Shown here: positions 51,340 to 63,005 of the stretch, piece after piece
Layout of the letters: each line of letters starts with the position of its first letter
Numbering within the stretch: the stretch's first letter is position 1
Origin: Diadophis punctatus similis
Taxonomy: Eukaryota; Chordata; Lepidosauria; Squamata; Dipsadidae
Direction: 5' to 3'
DNA: 64,000 nucleotides
NCBI GenBank assembly: GCA_023053685.1
Contig: JALIGW010000001.1
Location: 159,440,547 to 159,504,546, forward strand
Program-made: the position numbers and the translations under genes
Notes under the pieces: generated by a model
What the model was told of the DNA's origin: nothing
Seen by the model: only the letters and a program-made list of their open reading frames with translations
The model's database searches: none

Positions 51340-52434
51340 ACGATGTTTGCTTGGATAGGCTCCAGTTCTGCTCCAAAAACATTTCCACATGAAAAATGGA
51401 TGTCTGTCCTCAGACAGTCTGTCTTTGTGATCCCACTCCACTGTCACTGGCAGGCACCTGAACCATTACTTCTAGCTTGATTGTGGTAGAGCAGAAACTG
51501 CAAAAAGTAAGGCTCAGCCTTCTGTGTGGGAACTCTATGGGGGTTTTCCAGTTGTATGAGCATGCCAGCTTTCTGACTTCTTGGCTTTTGCCACCAGAAT
51601 TTTGCCAGATTTTTGAGCATGGCTTTTGCATTGAGTGAGGGGAATACAGTTGTGGTGGATTGTTAACCTCCCCCTATTTTAGCAACTGCGGTGTTTTTTT
51701 TTAAGTAATCAGTAAAGTCCAAGGAAAAGAGCAGATTAAAAATTTTAAATTAGTGTAATTGCGAAAGATGGCAATATTGGGGACATGGAAGTACCTTCAG
51801 AACACTTTCTTCAAGTGAATCATTTATTCACCAAAGTAGGATGAATCTAAATATATCCAAGTAGGAATATGGGCAGACTTGTAACACTCCCTTAAACATA
51901 TAATAAATATTTTGATTCCAGCCTGAAGTAAAAATAGAAGTCCTTAAGCCTTTTTTTCCACTTGTCTCCAATATTTTTCCACTTGTCTCCAATATATATC
52001 TCAAATTTATATGCCTGACATTACCTAAGAAAAAAGCAAAAATAGATTTTTCCCCTTCTTTTTTTTCACCCCTTTAACTTTTATTATACATCTTCAGCTA
52101 GGGTTGCTAATGGCCAGAAATGGTGGGATAATTCATAATTCAAAAAAGTTCATAATTGTGGAATCTTAACATATATTTTAAGAGTATCTGTTTTTGCATA
52201 AAATTCTGAAAGTTAGCTTATTTTTAATTTCGAAATCCAACATAGGTATAGCATTACACCTGTATTCATATATGGAATATTTAAAAGAATAGAGTAATTG
52301 GAAAAATTCCAGTGTTCTATCTCTTTCTCCAGAAACTTGGAGAGTAGATTCTCCATTCTCCATTTGAATTGTTCTTTCTACAATGCCCACCCAAAAAATC
52401 TTCCCAGATAGTCCTTGACATACAGCCATAATGG
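51340..52434. other. No gene recognised
   Basis: A 22-bp direct repeat lies at 51956-52000 (CCACTTGTCTCCAATAT twice). No exon is supported. Confidence 0.35.
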
Positions 52435-52442
52435 AGCCTGTC

Positions 52443-52662
52443 CAGTGGTGAAATCCATTTTTTTTACTACCTGTTCTGTGGGCATGGCTTGGTAGGCATG
52501 GTGTTGCTTGGTGGGCGTGGCAGGGAAAGGATACTGCAAAATCCCCATTCCCTCCCTACTCTGGGGCCAGCCAGAGGTGGTATTTGCTGGTTCTCCGAAC
52601 TACTCAAAATTTCCGCTACCGGTTCTCCAGAACCTGTTAGAACCTGCTGGATTTCACCCCTG
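52443..52662. mobile_element. hAT element, CAGTGGTGAAATCC type
   Basis: It begins CAGTGGTGAAATCC and ends GGATTTCACCCCTG. The flanks AGCCTGTC and AGTCTGCC match at 6 of 8. It shares its interior with 23794-24059. Confidence 0.85.
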
Positions 52663-52689
52663 AGTCTGCCCATTATGGTTGTAAGTTGT

Positions 52690-52895
52690 GATGGTCTTAA
52701 CCTGTTTTAATAACAGGTCATTCATTTGGCCGACCTGATTTTGCAACCCTTTTTTTGTGGGGGTCATTAAGCAAATGCTCCAGTTATTAAGCGAACCAAT
52801 TGTGTGCTATGGATTGGTTTAATCCATAACTGTCCTTAGCAACAGACATGTTGGGCTCAATTGTGGTTGTAAATTGAGGACTTATACCTGTATTT
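52690..52895 (+). repeat. Fragment of TA-type MITE
   Basis: CCTTAGCAACAGACATGTTG and GGCTCAATTGTGGTTGTAAA near 52838-52875, followed by GAGGACTTATACCTGTAT, match the right part of 60895-61290. The left part is worn. Confidence 0.6.
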
Positions 52896-53118
52896 GTTTC
52901 AAACCATACGGGCCTGAAGAAATTATCGCAATCCCAATACAGAACAACAAAGGTAAAATATATTCCAGAGAGTTTTGAGATAAGAAATCATTGGAAAATA
53001 GAGAAAAGGAGGTATAAGAAAATATGCATTCTTTATTACGTACAGAAAAAAGTCCCAGAATATTTTGACAGAATACATCTTTATCAGGAAATACTAGTCA
53101 ATTCTAGCATGGTATGAG

Positions 53119-53852
53119 GCCTCAGGTGCCAAAAGCGTGTGTGCGTGCGCTATTGCGTTTGCGTGTCCACACCCATAATTTAATGCTCCCCATGTGCCCC
53201 ACCCCCTGCGCATGCGTGCACACCCCCCAGTGCAGTTCTGTCCCCCACGCATTTGCGCATGCCCCCCTCCCCCATTTCCCAACTTCTGTTGGACCCAATA
53301 CAGGGGTGGGTTCTAACTTACCTCGCTGTCGGTTTGCTTCCTCCCGCGCCAAAAAAAAAAAGCTGAAAACAAAATGGTGATGCATGCATAGTGCCGGAAA
53401 CTCAGCTTCTGTGCATGCTCAGAAAAAAACAAAATAAATAAATAAATAAAATTAAAATAAAATAAAATTTAAAAAAAGATGGTGGCGCCCATGGACCGGC
53501 ACCGACCAAACCAGTTCCGTGATGTCATCATGACATCACCAGCAGGTCGCTACCAGTTCAGGCGAACCGGTCCGAACCGGGCGGAACCCACCTCTGGCCC
53601 AGTAGGCCCGTTTTTCACCCTCCCCAGGCTACAGAGGTTTCCCTGGAGCCTGGGGAGGGCAGAAACGGCTTCCCACCCCCACAGAAGCCCTCTGGAGGCC
53701 AGAAACACCTCCGAGAGCCTCTGTGTGAGCCGAAAATCATCTGGCCAGTGCACACATGCATGCTGGAGCAGAGCTAGGGCAATGGCTTGTATGCCGGCAG
53801 ATATGGCTCCGCGTGCCACCTGTGGCACGCGTGCCATGGGTTCGCCATCACA
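53119..53852. mobile_element. Second copy of the nested hAT composite, 5' end lost
   Basis: The sequence matches the outer element of 29181-34871, including the middle hAT at the same internal site. The first roughly 25 bp of the outer 5' terminus is missing. The right end is intact (GGTTCGCCATCACAG). GGTATGAGG is present on both sides (53111 and 53853 region), which suggests a target duplication. Confidence 0.75.
53301..53596. mobile_element. Middle hAT within the second composite
   Basis: The ends are CAGGGGTGGGTTC and GAACCCACCTCTG, and the flanking 8-mers are ACCCAATA and GCCCAGTA. The sequence across the copia insertion point is uninterrupted here, so this is the unoccupied-site equivalent. 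Confidence 0.85.
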
Positions 53853-53860
53853 GGTATGAG

Positions 53861-54500
53861 GTGTGAAGCCAAAGTGTTCAAGTTCTTAGGGATTTTTAGA
53901 ATCACCTGTATTATTTTCATAGATTGTTTTTGTTTTGAAAAAAAAAACAGATATTGAAAGGGAAAAAATAGCTATACAAACATTGAAAATAAATTCAGAA
54001 TCAAGTTCTGAATCACAGAGTACCCTCCCCTTAATGAAGATTTATTTTTTAGGCAAGCAGACACCCTAAGCAGAGATTAGGTCTATGCTATAACTTCCTT
54101 TGATGTCTTAGCTTGCTCCAGAGTATAAAAATATTCACTTTAAGAATGCAGAATAGGAGACCTGAGGATATTTAATAGAGAGTTATTTGAAATGCATTCT
54201 TTATACAGCACTATACAAATTGTACTAAAGCTGAAAGTTTCATTCTGCAGAAGACACTGCCCTCTTGTGGACAAAGCTTGCCCTGAAAATTAAAGCTCTT
54301 TTAAAACCTGTTCAAGACAAAACCTTAGGATCTTGCACTTGGACTTGCTTACTCTTAAAAAAAAACTGAGTTCAGTGAACTGAGGCCAAATGATGGGGAT
54401 GAAGATAACAGAAGCCAAGCTTAAACAGGTACAAACAGAAAATAAGAGCAGGGCTATAAGCACGCTGTAACCCACACTTTTCTTTTGGAAACAGACAATT
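53861..54500. other. No gene recognised
   Basis: Downstream of the SEA/EGF gene; AT-rich and unassigned. Confidence 0.3.
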
Positions 54501-54507
54501 TAAAATT

Positions 54508-54575
54508 CAGGGGTCTCCAAACTTGACAACTTTAAGACTTGTGGACTTCAACTCCCAGAATTCGTCAGCCAGCAA
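54508..54575. mobile_element. Half of a palindromic hAT MITE
   Basis: CAGGGGTCTCCAAACTTGAC through ACTCCCAGAATTCGTCAGCC is the left arm only. The right arm is missing. Confidence 0.75.
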
Positions 54576-54775
54576 TATACCTTATGCTTTCTACCAGATA
54601 CTTCTGATGAAACACAGGCTGCTATCATATGTGACAATCAACCATATTTTTTCTATAAGCCATAATAGTCTGATTTGCATCTAGTTAATCCGTAAAAAAA
54701 TCTCTCTCCCATTCCTTATGCAAGTTTCCAAAACATTAACCAAAGTGCAGAGTTGCATGAAGAGCAAGATGCCAA

Positions 54776-54781
54776 TTTTAT
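54776..54781 (-). terminator. Candidate polyadenylation signal for the SEA/EGF gene
   Basis: TTTATT on the + strand reads AATAAA on the minus strand, about 330 bp after the stop codon at 55112. It is a plausible end of the 3' UTR, but the region is AT-rich. Confidence 0.3.
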
Positions 54782-55111
54782 TAACAATTAACAATAGTTA
54801 ATAAAACAGTAGTTACATTCAGTAGTTACATTCATTTCTATCTATCATATGAAGACAGGCAGACAATTTAGTATTCAAAAACCTAAAGATACTTTTTTCC
54901 CCTCAGCATTATATTTTCATTAAACTTAAGAGGAGAGTTTAAACTACATTAAACTACAGGGAGAAAAGTGTAACGATTTATGTAAGATCGATCAAGAAAC
55001 AAAAAGTTGCATCTGCTCAGCCACAACAAAGAAAAGTTTAATATGAAATAGGGAGGAAGGAGGGGTTTAATTGGAATTTATGTTGCATTCCCCCCCCCCC
55101 CATTTTCTTCT

Positions 55112-58100
55112 TCACAAACGTTCAGATTGCTCAATAGATACTCTGTATGTTTCACTGGGACCAGTCCTCAATTGCAGGGGCAGTTCTGGTGGTTTGGCTC
55201 TGACCTTTAGCTGGGCAGTGTCCAGAGTAAGGAGTTGACGGATGTTGTTATGATCAAAGGTTGTTGGTTGCAGCTGGGGCTCTGCTGGCATCCCAGGCAA
55301 AGCAGCCTCTTGGAACTGCATCTCTCTTTTAATGCATCTTTTCTTTATGATAGTACACAGTATAGTGATCACTACGATGAGCAGAGTGATGCAAGAAAGA
55401 GCGATTCCGACAATAAACTCGGTGTAGCTGTAGAAGAAGTCCAAACCTGCAGGTTAAAAAAAAAAGACTCTCTTGTTCAAACCAATCATGGAAATGGCTC
55501 TCCTATACAAATATGTTGGTCAACAGATTAAAGCACAGGTTAGGAATTCTAGAAGACCAAGCATCTGAATCAGGGGTCCACAAACCTGGCAACTTTAAGA
55601 CTTGTGGACTTCAACTCCCAGAATTCTCCAGCCAGCATAGCTATGCTGGCTGGAGAATTCTGGGAGTTGAAGTCCACAAGTCTTAAAGTTGCCAAGTTTG
55701 AAGACCTCTGATCTGAATCGTCTCTGTTTCTGTCTCACGCCTTTCAGGATGAGGCCAAGCATCTTCGAGTAATGTCAGACAAAGCAGATTTAAGCCAAAT
55801 ACACCAGTTCGGATATATGCTTGCTAGAGTCACTATAGCTGTCCAACTTATTTCCTCTAGTGTAAGTTCTAAAGAACATGCAGCTTTTTGTGGTACAGTT
55901 CACAGCTGGAACATTTTCATTGAATTTTTTTTCAGTGAAAACTACTGCTTGACTGTCCACCCTTTGTTAGTAAACCTCTCCGCACACTATTTGGAGCAAT
56001 TTTGCAACTATCATTAAAATATTTTGATTTCTTCATAAAAGGCCTCAATAAGGTTTGATACCCTACAGATAAGGAAAGCTAACCTGAAACAGGAATGGAA
56101 CATTAGACTGACAGCTGAATTAGCATGCACATATATAATATGGATGCGCGCGCACACACACACACACGTGTGTGTGTCAAATTTCAAAAGTGTTACACTA
56201 CGGCAAGGAAGAAGTACTTTAAAAAGCATGTCCGGCTTCATTATTACATTCTCAGATGATATGAGCTGAAGTGTAACTACATCAAAGCGTCTCCAGAGTT
56301 TCATTCAAACTACAACGGCCTAATCTTACTCCACCAGCCTCGGAAGCTGCCACGGGAAGTTGCCAAGTTGAACTGCCAATGCATAGCAATGTTGTCAAGA
56401 TAAACTCTTCCTGACTTGCTTGCTGTTTAACTTTCCTATAAACTGTGCTTTTTCCTCAGAAAAAACCAACTGCTGCCCCCACAAACTTCTGTGCTGAGAA
56501 AGGAATTTCAAATCCAAAGAGGCATCCGTGGCAAGCAGGCGATGCAGCTTGTGGCTCATCTCTAGCTTGTGAAGCCCATGATAGCAAAGTCTTTTGCATA
56601 AAAGGACTGAATCACAGGCTGAATCATGTGAAGCATTATCAGACAGAAACATATTTCAGTCTAAGGCTCCAGGGGTGGCCAAACTATGGTTCTTTGAGGA
56701 CCTGTGGACTTCAACTCCCAGAATTCCTGAGCCAGCCATACATGCATGGTTGGCTCAGGAATTCTGGGAGTTGAAGTCCACAGGTCCTTAAAGAACCATA
56801 GTTTGGCCACCCCTGGTAAGAGTTTCCTTGGGGTGGGCAGCCACATGGAGAAAGGGAAGAATCAACAGATTGCATCACCTTAAGTTCTTGCTAATGGCCT
56901 CACATTCACTATGAACTTTTGGCAGCTATGTCACGTGATGTTTCGTGATGCAATACGATGTGATGATAGGATGCTGTAATGATTTGGTGTGATGTGATGT
57001 TATTTTTGTGGCTTTGAGTCTGTGTTGACTCCTGGTGATTTCCTGGGCAAGTCCCTGCAGTTTTCTTGGCAGGATTTCAAAAGTGATTTGCCATTGCACC
57101 CTTCCTAGGACTGTGAGGGAGTGGCTGGCCCAAGGTCACCCAAGGCAGAAATATAACCCAGACTTCTGGTTTTTAGCTTATGCCTTAACCACTAGATCAA
57201 ACGTGTTGTGTTGTGTTGTGTTGTGTTTTGTATTTTGTTGTTTTGTTTTTGAAGCAGCATGCTAAGGGCAATTCTTTTATGCCTTAGCAAATAAACAGCA
57301 AACCATCACCCAGCATCTGATAGAACCTTTTAATGTCAAAATCCCCAAAAGAGGTGGGGATAGAGTATCATAAGGACCCACCTGATCGTGGATTACGAAC
57401 ACACAGAGTACCCGATTTTGTCAGAGAACGGTCCTCGTACTCTTCTTTACACTGGCAGTAGTATGTTCCATATTCGTTGAGACAAATGGCCTCATTGTCA
57501 CATAAACCAATTTCAGAGTTGCATTCATTCACATCTATCATACATGGACAAAGCAGTTTTTCATTAATAGGCAATTAAGCTTCCAAAGACAGGAGTTGCT
57601 ACTTTTATTTGATATTCCCTAATTAATAAAATAATTGTTCACTTACCTCTCACCAAAACAGTTTGGACCTTACCAGCTCCCACAAATGTACCGTTAAGAT
57701 CTTTCAGTTGAAAATTCAGTGATTGAGATATGTTCTTTTCTTCCGATGTTAAATGCAACCAGAATGCGAATATGAGGTTTGGGCCATTGTGTCTACATAG
57801 AAACATGGAAGCATCTTATTTTCAACCAAAAAGTTAGCTATCACTCCCCTAAATCTTGGAGCAGTAACTCACCAGGAGTATTGAAAACTGTAATTCAATC
57901 AGATCTGAAAGACGAAAATTGCCTCAAGTGTTCTACTTTAAGGGTTATCCATATTTGTCATCAAGTTATATAAGCGAAAGATAAAGAGCAGATTTCAATT
58001 TTATTCCAGATAGGAGGGAATCAATTAACAAAAGACCTAAAAGAATATTGTTGCCAATTCCACTCCCACATAGAAATACAGCTGACAGAAAATAACACTT

Positions 58101-59552
58101 GATTTTGAGGTATATTGCTAACACCACAGGGCAACCTATATTCAGTTGTCATACCTGTCCATTTCTGTTTCTTCTTTTCTCATAATTTCCTTTAATTTGA
58201 ATTCTTTGATTTTGTTAGAGAAGAGTTTCATTTTTTCTTGTACCTGGAAAAACCCCCCAAAGAGTTTTAAATATGTTTTAAACAATAAAACATACATAAG
58301 TGTACCTGGAGCATCATTTTTTAAGAGATGTCAGCATCTTTTTATCTAGCCAGTAGGATACAAACCGAAGCCTACAAAGTGCCCTTAATTATTCTAAATG
58401 TTATATTTGTGTTCCATTATTTTATTAGATATGAAACTTGAACATCCAGCCCACCAGCTGAATTTTGGTTACTAACATCCCCTTGATTTGCCAAATGCTT
58501 TTCTCCTCACCTTCAAATGAAGCAAGAGTGTCTTTCTCTGTGTGTGTATTGTATATATACTGTGTGCATGTATATACATACATATATACACACAGGCCTT
58601 TGAACTATGGTGCTGGAGAAGACTCCTGCGAGTCCCTTGGACTGCAAGGTAATCAAACCGGTCAGTCCTAGAGGAGATCAACCCTGACTGCTCTTTAGAA
58701 GGCCAGATCCTGAAGATGAAACTCAAATACTTTGGCCACCTAATGAGAAGGAAGGACTCACTGGAGAAGAGCCTAATGCTGGGAAAGACTGAGGGCAAAA
58801 GAAGAAGGGGACGACAGAGAATGAGGTGGCTGGATGGAGTCACTGAAGCAGTCGGCGTGAGCTTAAATGGACTCCAGAGGATGGTAGAGAACAGGAAGGC
58901 CTGGAGGAATGTTGTCCATGGGGTCGCGATGGGTCGGACACGACTTCGCAACTAACAACAACAATACAGTCAGTGGTGGGTTCCTACCAGTGCGGTCCAC
59001 TCTATAGCACCGGTAGTGGCCCGCTGGTGACGTCACAGTACCGGTGCGGTCGGTTGCTGGTGCCTGGGCGCCACCATTTTTTTAAAAAAAAATTTAAAAT
59101 GTTTTTTAAAATTTTCTTCTGCACATGCCCAGAAGCCGAGCTTCCAGCACTGCGCATGTGCTGCCTTCCTACCCCACAGTGAGTCCAAGCAGGGGAGGAT
59201 GGCTGAGGGAGCGTGTGAGACATTTAAAGAATGGGCGGCAGGAGCTATCTCCATTCCCCTCCCTTCAGCAGTCCGAGAAGCCACGAACATTGATCCTAGG
59301 CATTTTCGCACATTTGAGGCTTCTCGAGCTGCTGAGCGGAGGGGGAATGGGCAGCAGGACCTATCTCAGTTCTCCTCCCTTCAGCAGTCCGAGAAGCCAT
59401 GCCCACCCGGTCACATGTCCAGCAAGCCATGCCTACCCAGTCACATGGCTGGCAAGCCACATCCACAAAATAAGACATGCCCACAGAGTGGTAGTAAAAA
59501 AATTAGGAACCTACCCCTGGATACAGTGTGTGTGTATGTGCGTGTGTACACA

Positions 59553-59614
<62 letters not shown>

Positions 59615-60347
59615 AATCCAGTTTTAAAATAAGTTCTGCATCATGAATTTTCTTACCTGGTGCTTAATGGAATCAATGAAAGCTTTTTCCAGAGAGCTTC
59701 CAACAGGCGGGAGTTGTCCTTTCTGTTCTATTTCAAAAATTGTTTCAAATAGAAGATCTGTAGAAGAACCCAAAGTTGCCAAAACACAATAAGGCAGATA
59801 ATACATGTATGATGTACACCATTTAAAAAAAGCCTATAAGGAAGCAGCCTAGTATAGCTTTTCTACACATAGGATGGTATGTTCTAGCCATACATGGCAT
59901 GGGTAGTATAGGAGATGGTAAGAGTATGAGACTAAAGTAACCTTGCTTAAGGGCGCTCCGGTATTTAACAGGGAACACTTTTTTACCTGCTAATTTAATG
60001 TTACAGCTAACAGAAAAGCTGACCCCATCTGGTACAGACTACTTTTGTATAGACCTACTTTGAGATAACAAATGTTATAAATGCCAAAAAAATTGCCTTT
60101 TTTTTGTGTGTGTGTGCAAAAATCAGAATCTCCTATTCAAAAGAACTTACTTTAAAGATAAATAGCTTTTGTTAATAACAGTCAACTGCTAAGTCATTTA
60201 AGAGACTTTATACAAAGGAGAAAGCAAAGTTTAAGAAAGCGTAGTAAGGAGAGGTGGGGGACAGACAGACAGATTCCTCACCTCCAGGATTGTGCTGAGA
60301 GTTCAATGCAAAATAATTTTCATGAGACTTGAATCTGGGATCTGTCT
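55112..60347 (-). CDS. SEA + calcium-binding EGF single-pass membrane protein, 3' part of gene
   Basis: Six exons on the minus strand, listed 5' to 3', are 60347-60282, 59757-59657, 58243-58155, 57792-57647, 57534-57382 and 55446-55112. All have AG/GT borders and matching phases, ending at a stop at 55112. The first four encode an extracellular region resembling an SEA module (KAFIDSIKHQ, then LIFAFWLHL and LNGTFVGAG), without a recognisable GSVVV autocleavage site. The fifth is one EGF module with six cysteines, the Ca-binding start DVNEC and the hydroxylation pattern CxNxxxxYxC. The last exon encodes one transmembrane helix (FIVGIALSCITLLIVVITILC), a basic stop-transfer KKRCIKR, and a tail of about 80 residues. 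SEA-EGF-TM order recalls membrane mucins, IMPG2 and UMODL1-like proteins, but no ZP domain lies between EGF and TM and I cannot name the gene. Upstream exons are beyond the window or too short to see. The introns hold BovB, hAT and (CA)n insertions. Confidence 0.8.
55571..55710. mobile_element. Palindromic hAT MITE in the SEA/EGF gene
   Basis: It lies in the last intron. The ends are CAGGGGTCCACAAACCTGG and CCAAGTTTGAAGACCTCTG, with a perfect duplication ATCTGAAT (55563-55570 and 55711-55718). The fold centre is GCCAGCATAGCTATGCTGGC. Confidence 0.93.
56670..56815. mobile_element. Palindromic hAT MITE, CAGGGGTGGCCAAACT type
   Basis: The ends are CAGGGGTGGCCAAACTATGG and CCATAGTTTGGCCACCCCTG. 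It is an almost perfect hairpin around CATACATGCATG. No clear 8-bp duplication is visible. Confidence 0.85.
57005..57205 (-). mobile_element. tRNA-type SINE, reversed (probable)
   Basis: TGGCCCAAGGTCACCCAAGG and CCTTAACCACTAGATCAAAC are typical of reversed tRNA-derived squamate SINEs. A (GTGTT)n-like run follows at 57207-57250. Confidence 0.55.
58590..58966 (+). mobile_element. BovB-type RTE LINE 3' end
   Basis: The frame at 58716-58955 gives FGHLMRRKDSLEKSLMLGK, GRQRMRWLDGVTEA and the end GRTRLRN. The DNA closes with GGGTCGGACACGACTTCGCA and ACTAACAACAACAA, the hallmark of BovB LINE tails. It lies in an intron of the minus-strand SEA/EGF gene, antisense to it. Confidence 0.88.
58971..59519. 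mobile_element. hAT element inserted beside the BovB tail
   Basis: It begins CAGTGGTGGGTTCCTACC and ends GGAACCTACCCCTG. The flanks AATACAGT and GATACAGT match at 7 of 8. It is the reverse of the 27642-28162 family. Confidence 0.88.
59528..59612. repeat. (GT)n/(AC)n microsatellite
   Basis: A short GTGTGT run is followed by about 25 CA units (59556-59612) in the same intron. Confidence 0.93.
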
Positions 60348-60349
60348 CT

Positions 60350-60890
60350 GTGGAAGAACAATAACAAGATATCAATCTAGTATTTGGACAGGACTGTTTT
60401 TCCCCAGCATCTTAAAATACAATAACTTGCCACTCAGAAATATTTCCAATGCTATCAGTCTCAGTTAGCAAGAACCATGTGGGCAAATTTATTCGTTTGT
60501 ATCTCAACTCTTTTCTGGGAACTAAAAATGGCGTACATAATAGTTCCTCTTTATATTTTCCCTCAGAACCAACTACCCTGTGAAACAAGCTGGGCTGACT
60601 TGGCATCTAGCCAAAATCTTTAATGAAGTCTCCATGGCTGATGAAAGAGAAACTGGACTGATATTACCTCAACTCAAACAATGGCTGATCACTCCAGTAG
60701 CTAAGATAAATGGACCACTGTTCCCATCCAAGCCCCACCGCAGATCATTCATGGAGGTCACTAAGGCAGATCAGATCCATCCCAAGGATTGAAATCTGAC
60801 TACAGCTTTAATAACGGTTCTTTGCAGTAGTCACCCATTGCTTTAGTGGTTTCCAGAAAGGGAAAGTTGGTGATAGAAAAATATTTGTCC
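60350..60890. other. Intron or upstream part of the SEA/EGF gene
   Basis: No further exon with matching phase was recognised here, although the gene must continue on the minus strand. Confidence 0.35.
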
Positions 60891-60894
60891 ACTA

Positions 60895-61290
60895 CAGGTA
60901 GTCCTCAACTTACATCAGTTCATTTAGTGACTGTTTGAAATCACAACAGCAATGAAAAAAGCAACTTATGACCGTTTTTCACACTTATGACTGTTGTAGC
61001 ATCCCCATGGTCACTTGATCAAAATTCAAATGCTTGGCAACTGACTCATACTTATGACAGTTGCAGGGTCCTGGGGTCATGTGATCAACTTTTGCGAACT
61101 TCTGACAAGGAAAGTCAATGAAAAAGCCAGATTCACGAAAGAACAATATTCCTTATTTAACAACTGTAGTGATTCACTTAACAACTGTGGCAAGAAAGGT
61201 CATAAAAAGGGGCAACAGTCAATTAACAAATGTCTCACTTAGCAACAAAAATGTTGGGCTCAATTGTGGTCATACGTCGAGGACTACCTG
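60895..61290. mobile_element. Tc1/mariner-like MITE, CAGGTAGTCCTC type
   Basis: Terminal repeats CAGGTAGTCCTCAACTTA and CGTCGAGGACTACCTG are flanked by TA on both sides (60893-60894 and 61291-61292). The interior alternates ACTTATGAC and CAATTGTGGTCAT motifs. It has no transposase. Fragments recur at 52690 and 63007-63070. Confidence 0.85.
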
Positions 61291-61749
61291 TATTCTAGGA
61301 TCCAGGCCTCTTAAGCAGGTCCAGACCAATGTTTCTTTCAAGGCTCTTGGTATCTCCCTTTTGTAATCAGTCAGCCTAAACAAAGCAATTGCTGGTTTAG
61401 AATGAATGAGCTAGAAGGGACCTTGAAGGTCTTCTAGTCCAGCCCCCTGCTCAAGCAGGAGAACCCATACTATTTTAGATAAGTGACTGTCTAGACCAGT
61501 GGTTCCCAAAGTGGGCGGTACCGCCCCCCAGGGGGCGGTGGGAACCCTTAGGGGGGCGGTGAGAGGCAAGGGTGGCAACAGGGGGGCGGTGAGAGGGGCC
61601 AGGGGGGCGGTAGGTGGTTCGCCATGCTTTTGCACTTGAAGCTCCCTCGTGTTCCTTGCTCTTGTGTGCAGGGCAGCCCATTCTGAAAGAAAATGAGAGA
61701 CGTTTTCTTTCAGAATGGGCTGGCCTGCACCCAAGAGCGTGGAATGCGA

Positions 61750-61944
61750 CGGAGTTACAAGTGCTAGGTACTGAGCATGGCACAGCGACAAGGGAAGCTG
61801 ACCGCTCACGAAGCTGCTCGGGCGAGGGCTCACAGACCCGAGGGAAGGTCCCGCCGTGGAACCTGCACGTGCACGTACTTTCCCGCCCGGCGTCCCCATC
61901 CCCTAGCAACCTGGCACGCGCAATTCGGTGGGCTCCCCTCCGGC
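61750..61944 (+). promoter_or_regulatory. Probable captured RSPH14 promoter/5' UTR
   Basis: This CpG-rich stretch immediately precedes the captured exon, with GCACGTGCACGTAC and CTAGCAAC motifs. The second is an RFX half-site. Whether it is active in the transposon is unknown. Confidence 0.5.
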
Positions 61945-62144
61945 ATGGCGCACCCGCGGATCTCAGCCCAGCTGCCCCCCCGACATCGACCCCACCAAGG
62001 AGCCTGTGGCCTTCGGCCGCCGAGGCCTCCCCAAGCTCAATGAAGAGCTGCAGCACCCCGAGCTGCTGACCCGGCAGCCAGCCTTGATGGCGCTCTGTGA
62101 CCTGGTGCACCACCCAGAGAATGTTTACCAAGCCATCGGCCTGG
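61945..62144 (+). pseudogene. RSPH14: Captured first coding exon of RSPH14
   Basis: From the ATG at 61945 the frame reads MAHPRISAQLPP. After one extra C in a seven-C run (61975-61981) it continues in another frame as DIDPTKEPVAFGRRGLPKLN, LLTRQPALMALCDLVH and [10 protein letters not shown]. This is the N-terminus of RSPH14 (RTDR1), an armadillo-repeat protein of ciliary radial spokes. It stops at an intact donor G|GTGAGC (62145), as a first exon would. The upstream 300 bp is CpG-rich with a half X-box CTAGCAAC (61903-61910). No later exon exists in the window, and the piece lies between hAT ends inside a CR1, so it is a captured copy, not the gene. The identity is from recognition of the family sequence. 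Confidence 0.8.
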
Positions 62145-62164
62145 GTGAGCAGCGGTGGCGGCCT

Positions 62165-63005
62165 GGCCATGGCTGGCAGGAGGGAAGGGAAGGGAGGGAA
62201 GAAGGAAAGAAAAAGGAAAGAAAGAAAGAGAGAGGGAGGAAGGAAAGAAGACAAAGAAAGAAAGAGAAAGAACGATGGGAGGAAGGAAGGAAGATAGACA
62301 GAAAAAGAAAGGAGGGAGGGAAGAAGGAAAGAAAGAAAAAGAAAGAAAGAAAGATGGTAGGAAGGAAGTCAGACAGAAAAAGGAATGAGGGAGGGAAGGG
62401 AAGGGAGGGAAGAAGGAAAGAGAAAGAAAGAGGGAGGGAGGAAGACAGAAAGAAAGAAAGATGGTAGGAAGGAAGAGACAGAAAAGAAAGGAGGGAGGGA
62501 AGGGAAGGGAGGGAAGAAGGAAAGAAAAAGGAAAGTAAGAAAGAGGGAGGGAGGGAGGGAAGACAGAAAGAAAGAGAAAGAAAGATAGATGGTAGGTAGG
62601 AAGGAAGATAGACAGAAAAAGAAAGGAGGGAGGGAAGAAGGAAAGAAAAAGGAAAGAAAGAAAAAGAAAGGAAAGAAAGATGGTAGGAAGGCAGGAAGGC
62701 AGGAAGGAAGAAAGATGGTAGGAAGGAAGGAAGACAGACAGAAAAAGAAAGGAGGGAGGGAAGGGGGGAAGAAGGAAAGAAAAAGGAAAGAGGGAGGGAG
62801 AGAGGGAGGAAGAAAGAAAGATGGTAGGAAGACAGAAAGAAAGAAAAAGATGATAGGTAGAAAGGCAGATAGACAGAAAGAAAGAAAAGATGGTAGGAAA
62901 GAAGACATACAGAAAGAAAGAAAAGAAAGAAAGAGAAAGATGGTAGGAAGAAAGACAGAAAGAAAAAGAAAGAAGGGGGAAGGTAGAGAAGAAAGAACGA
63001 AAGAA
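62165..63005. repeat. Long purine (GAAA/GGAA/GGGA)n tract with GATGGTAGG units
   Basis: Nearly pure A/G on the + strand. It is built from degenerate higher-order units of about 60-110 bp that end in AAAGATGGTAGGAAGG and contain AGACAGACAGAAAAAG. Very long reading frames on both strands here are artefacts. It may derive from the start of the captured intron. Confidence 0.9.

Noticed and set aside
61945..62144. A native RSPH14 gene at this locus
   Set aside because: Only one exon is present, with a frame break. It sits between hAT ends within a split CR1, with no following exon in the window.
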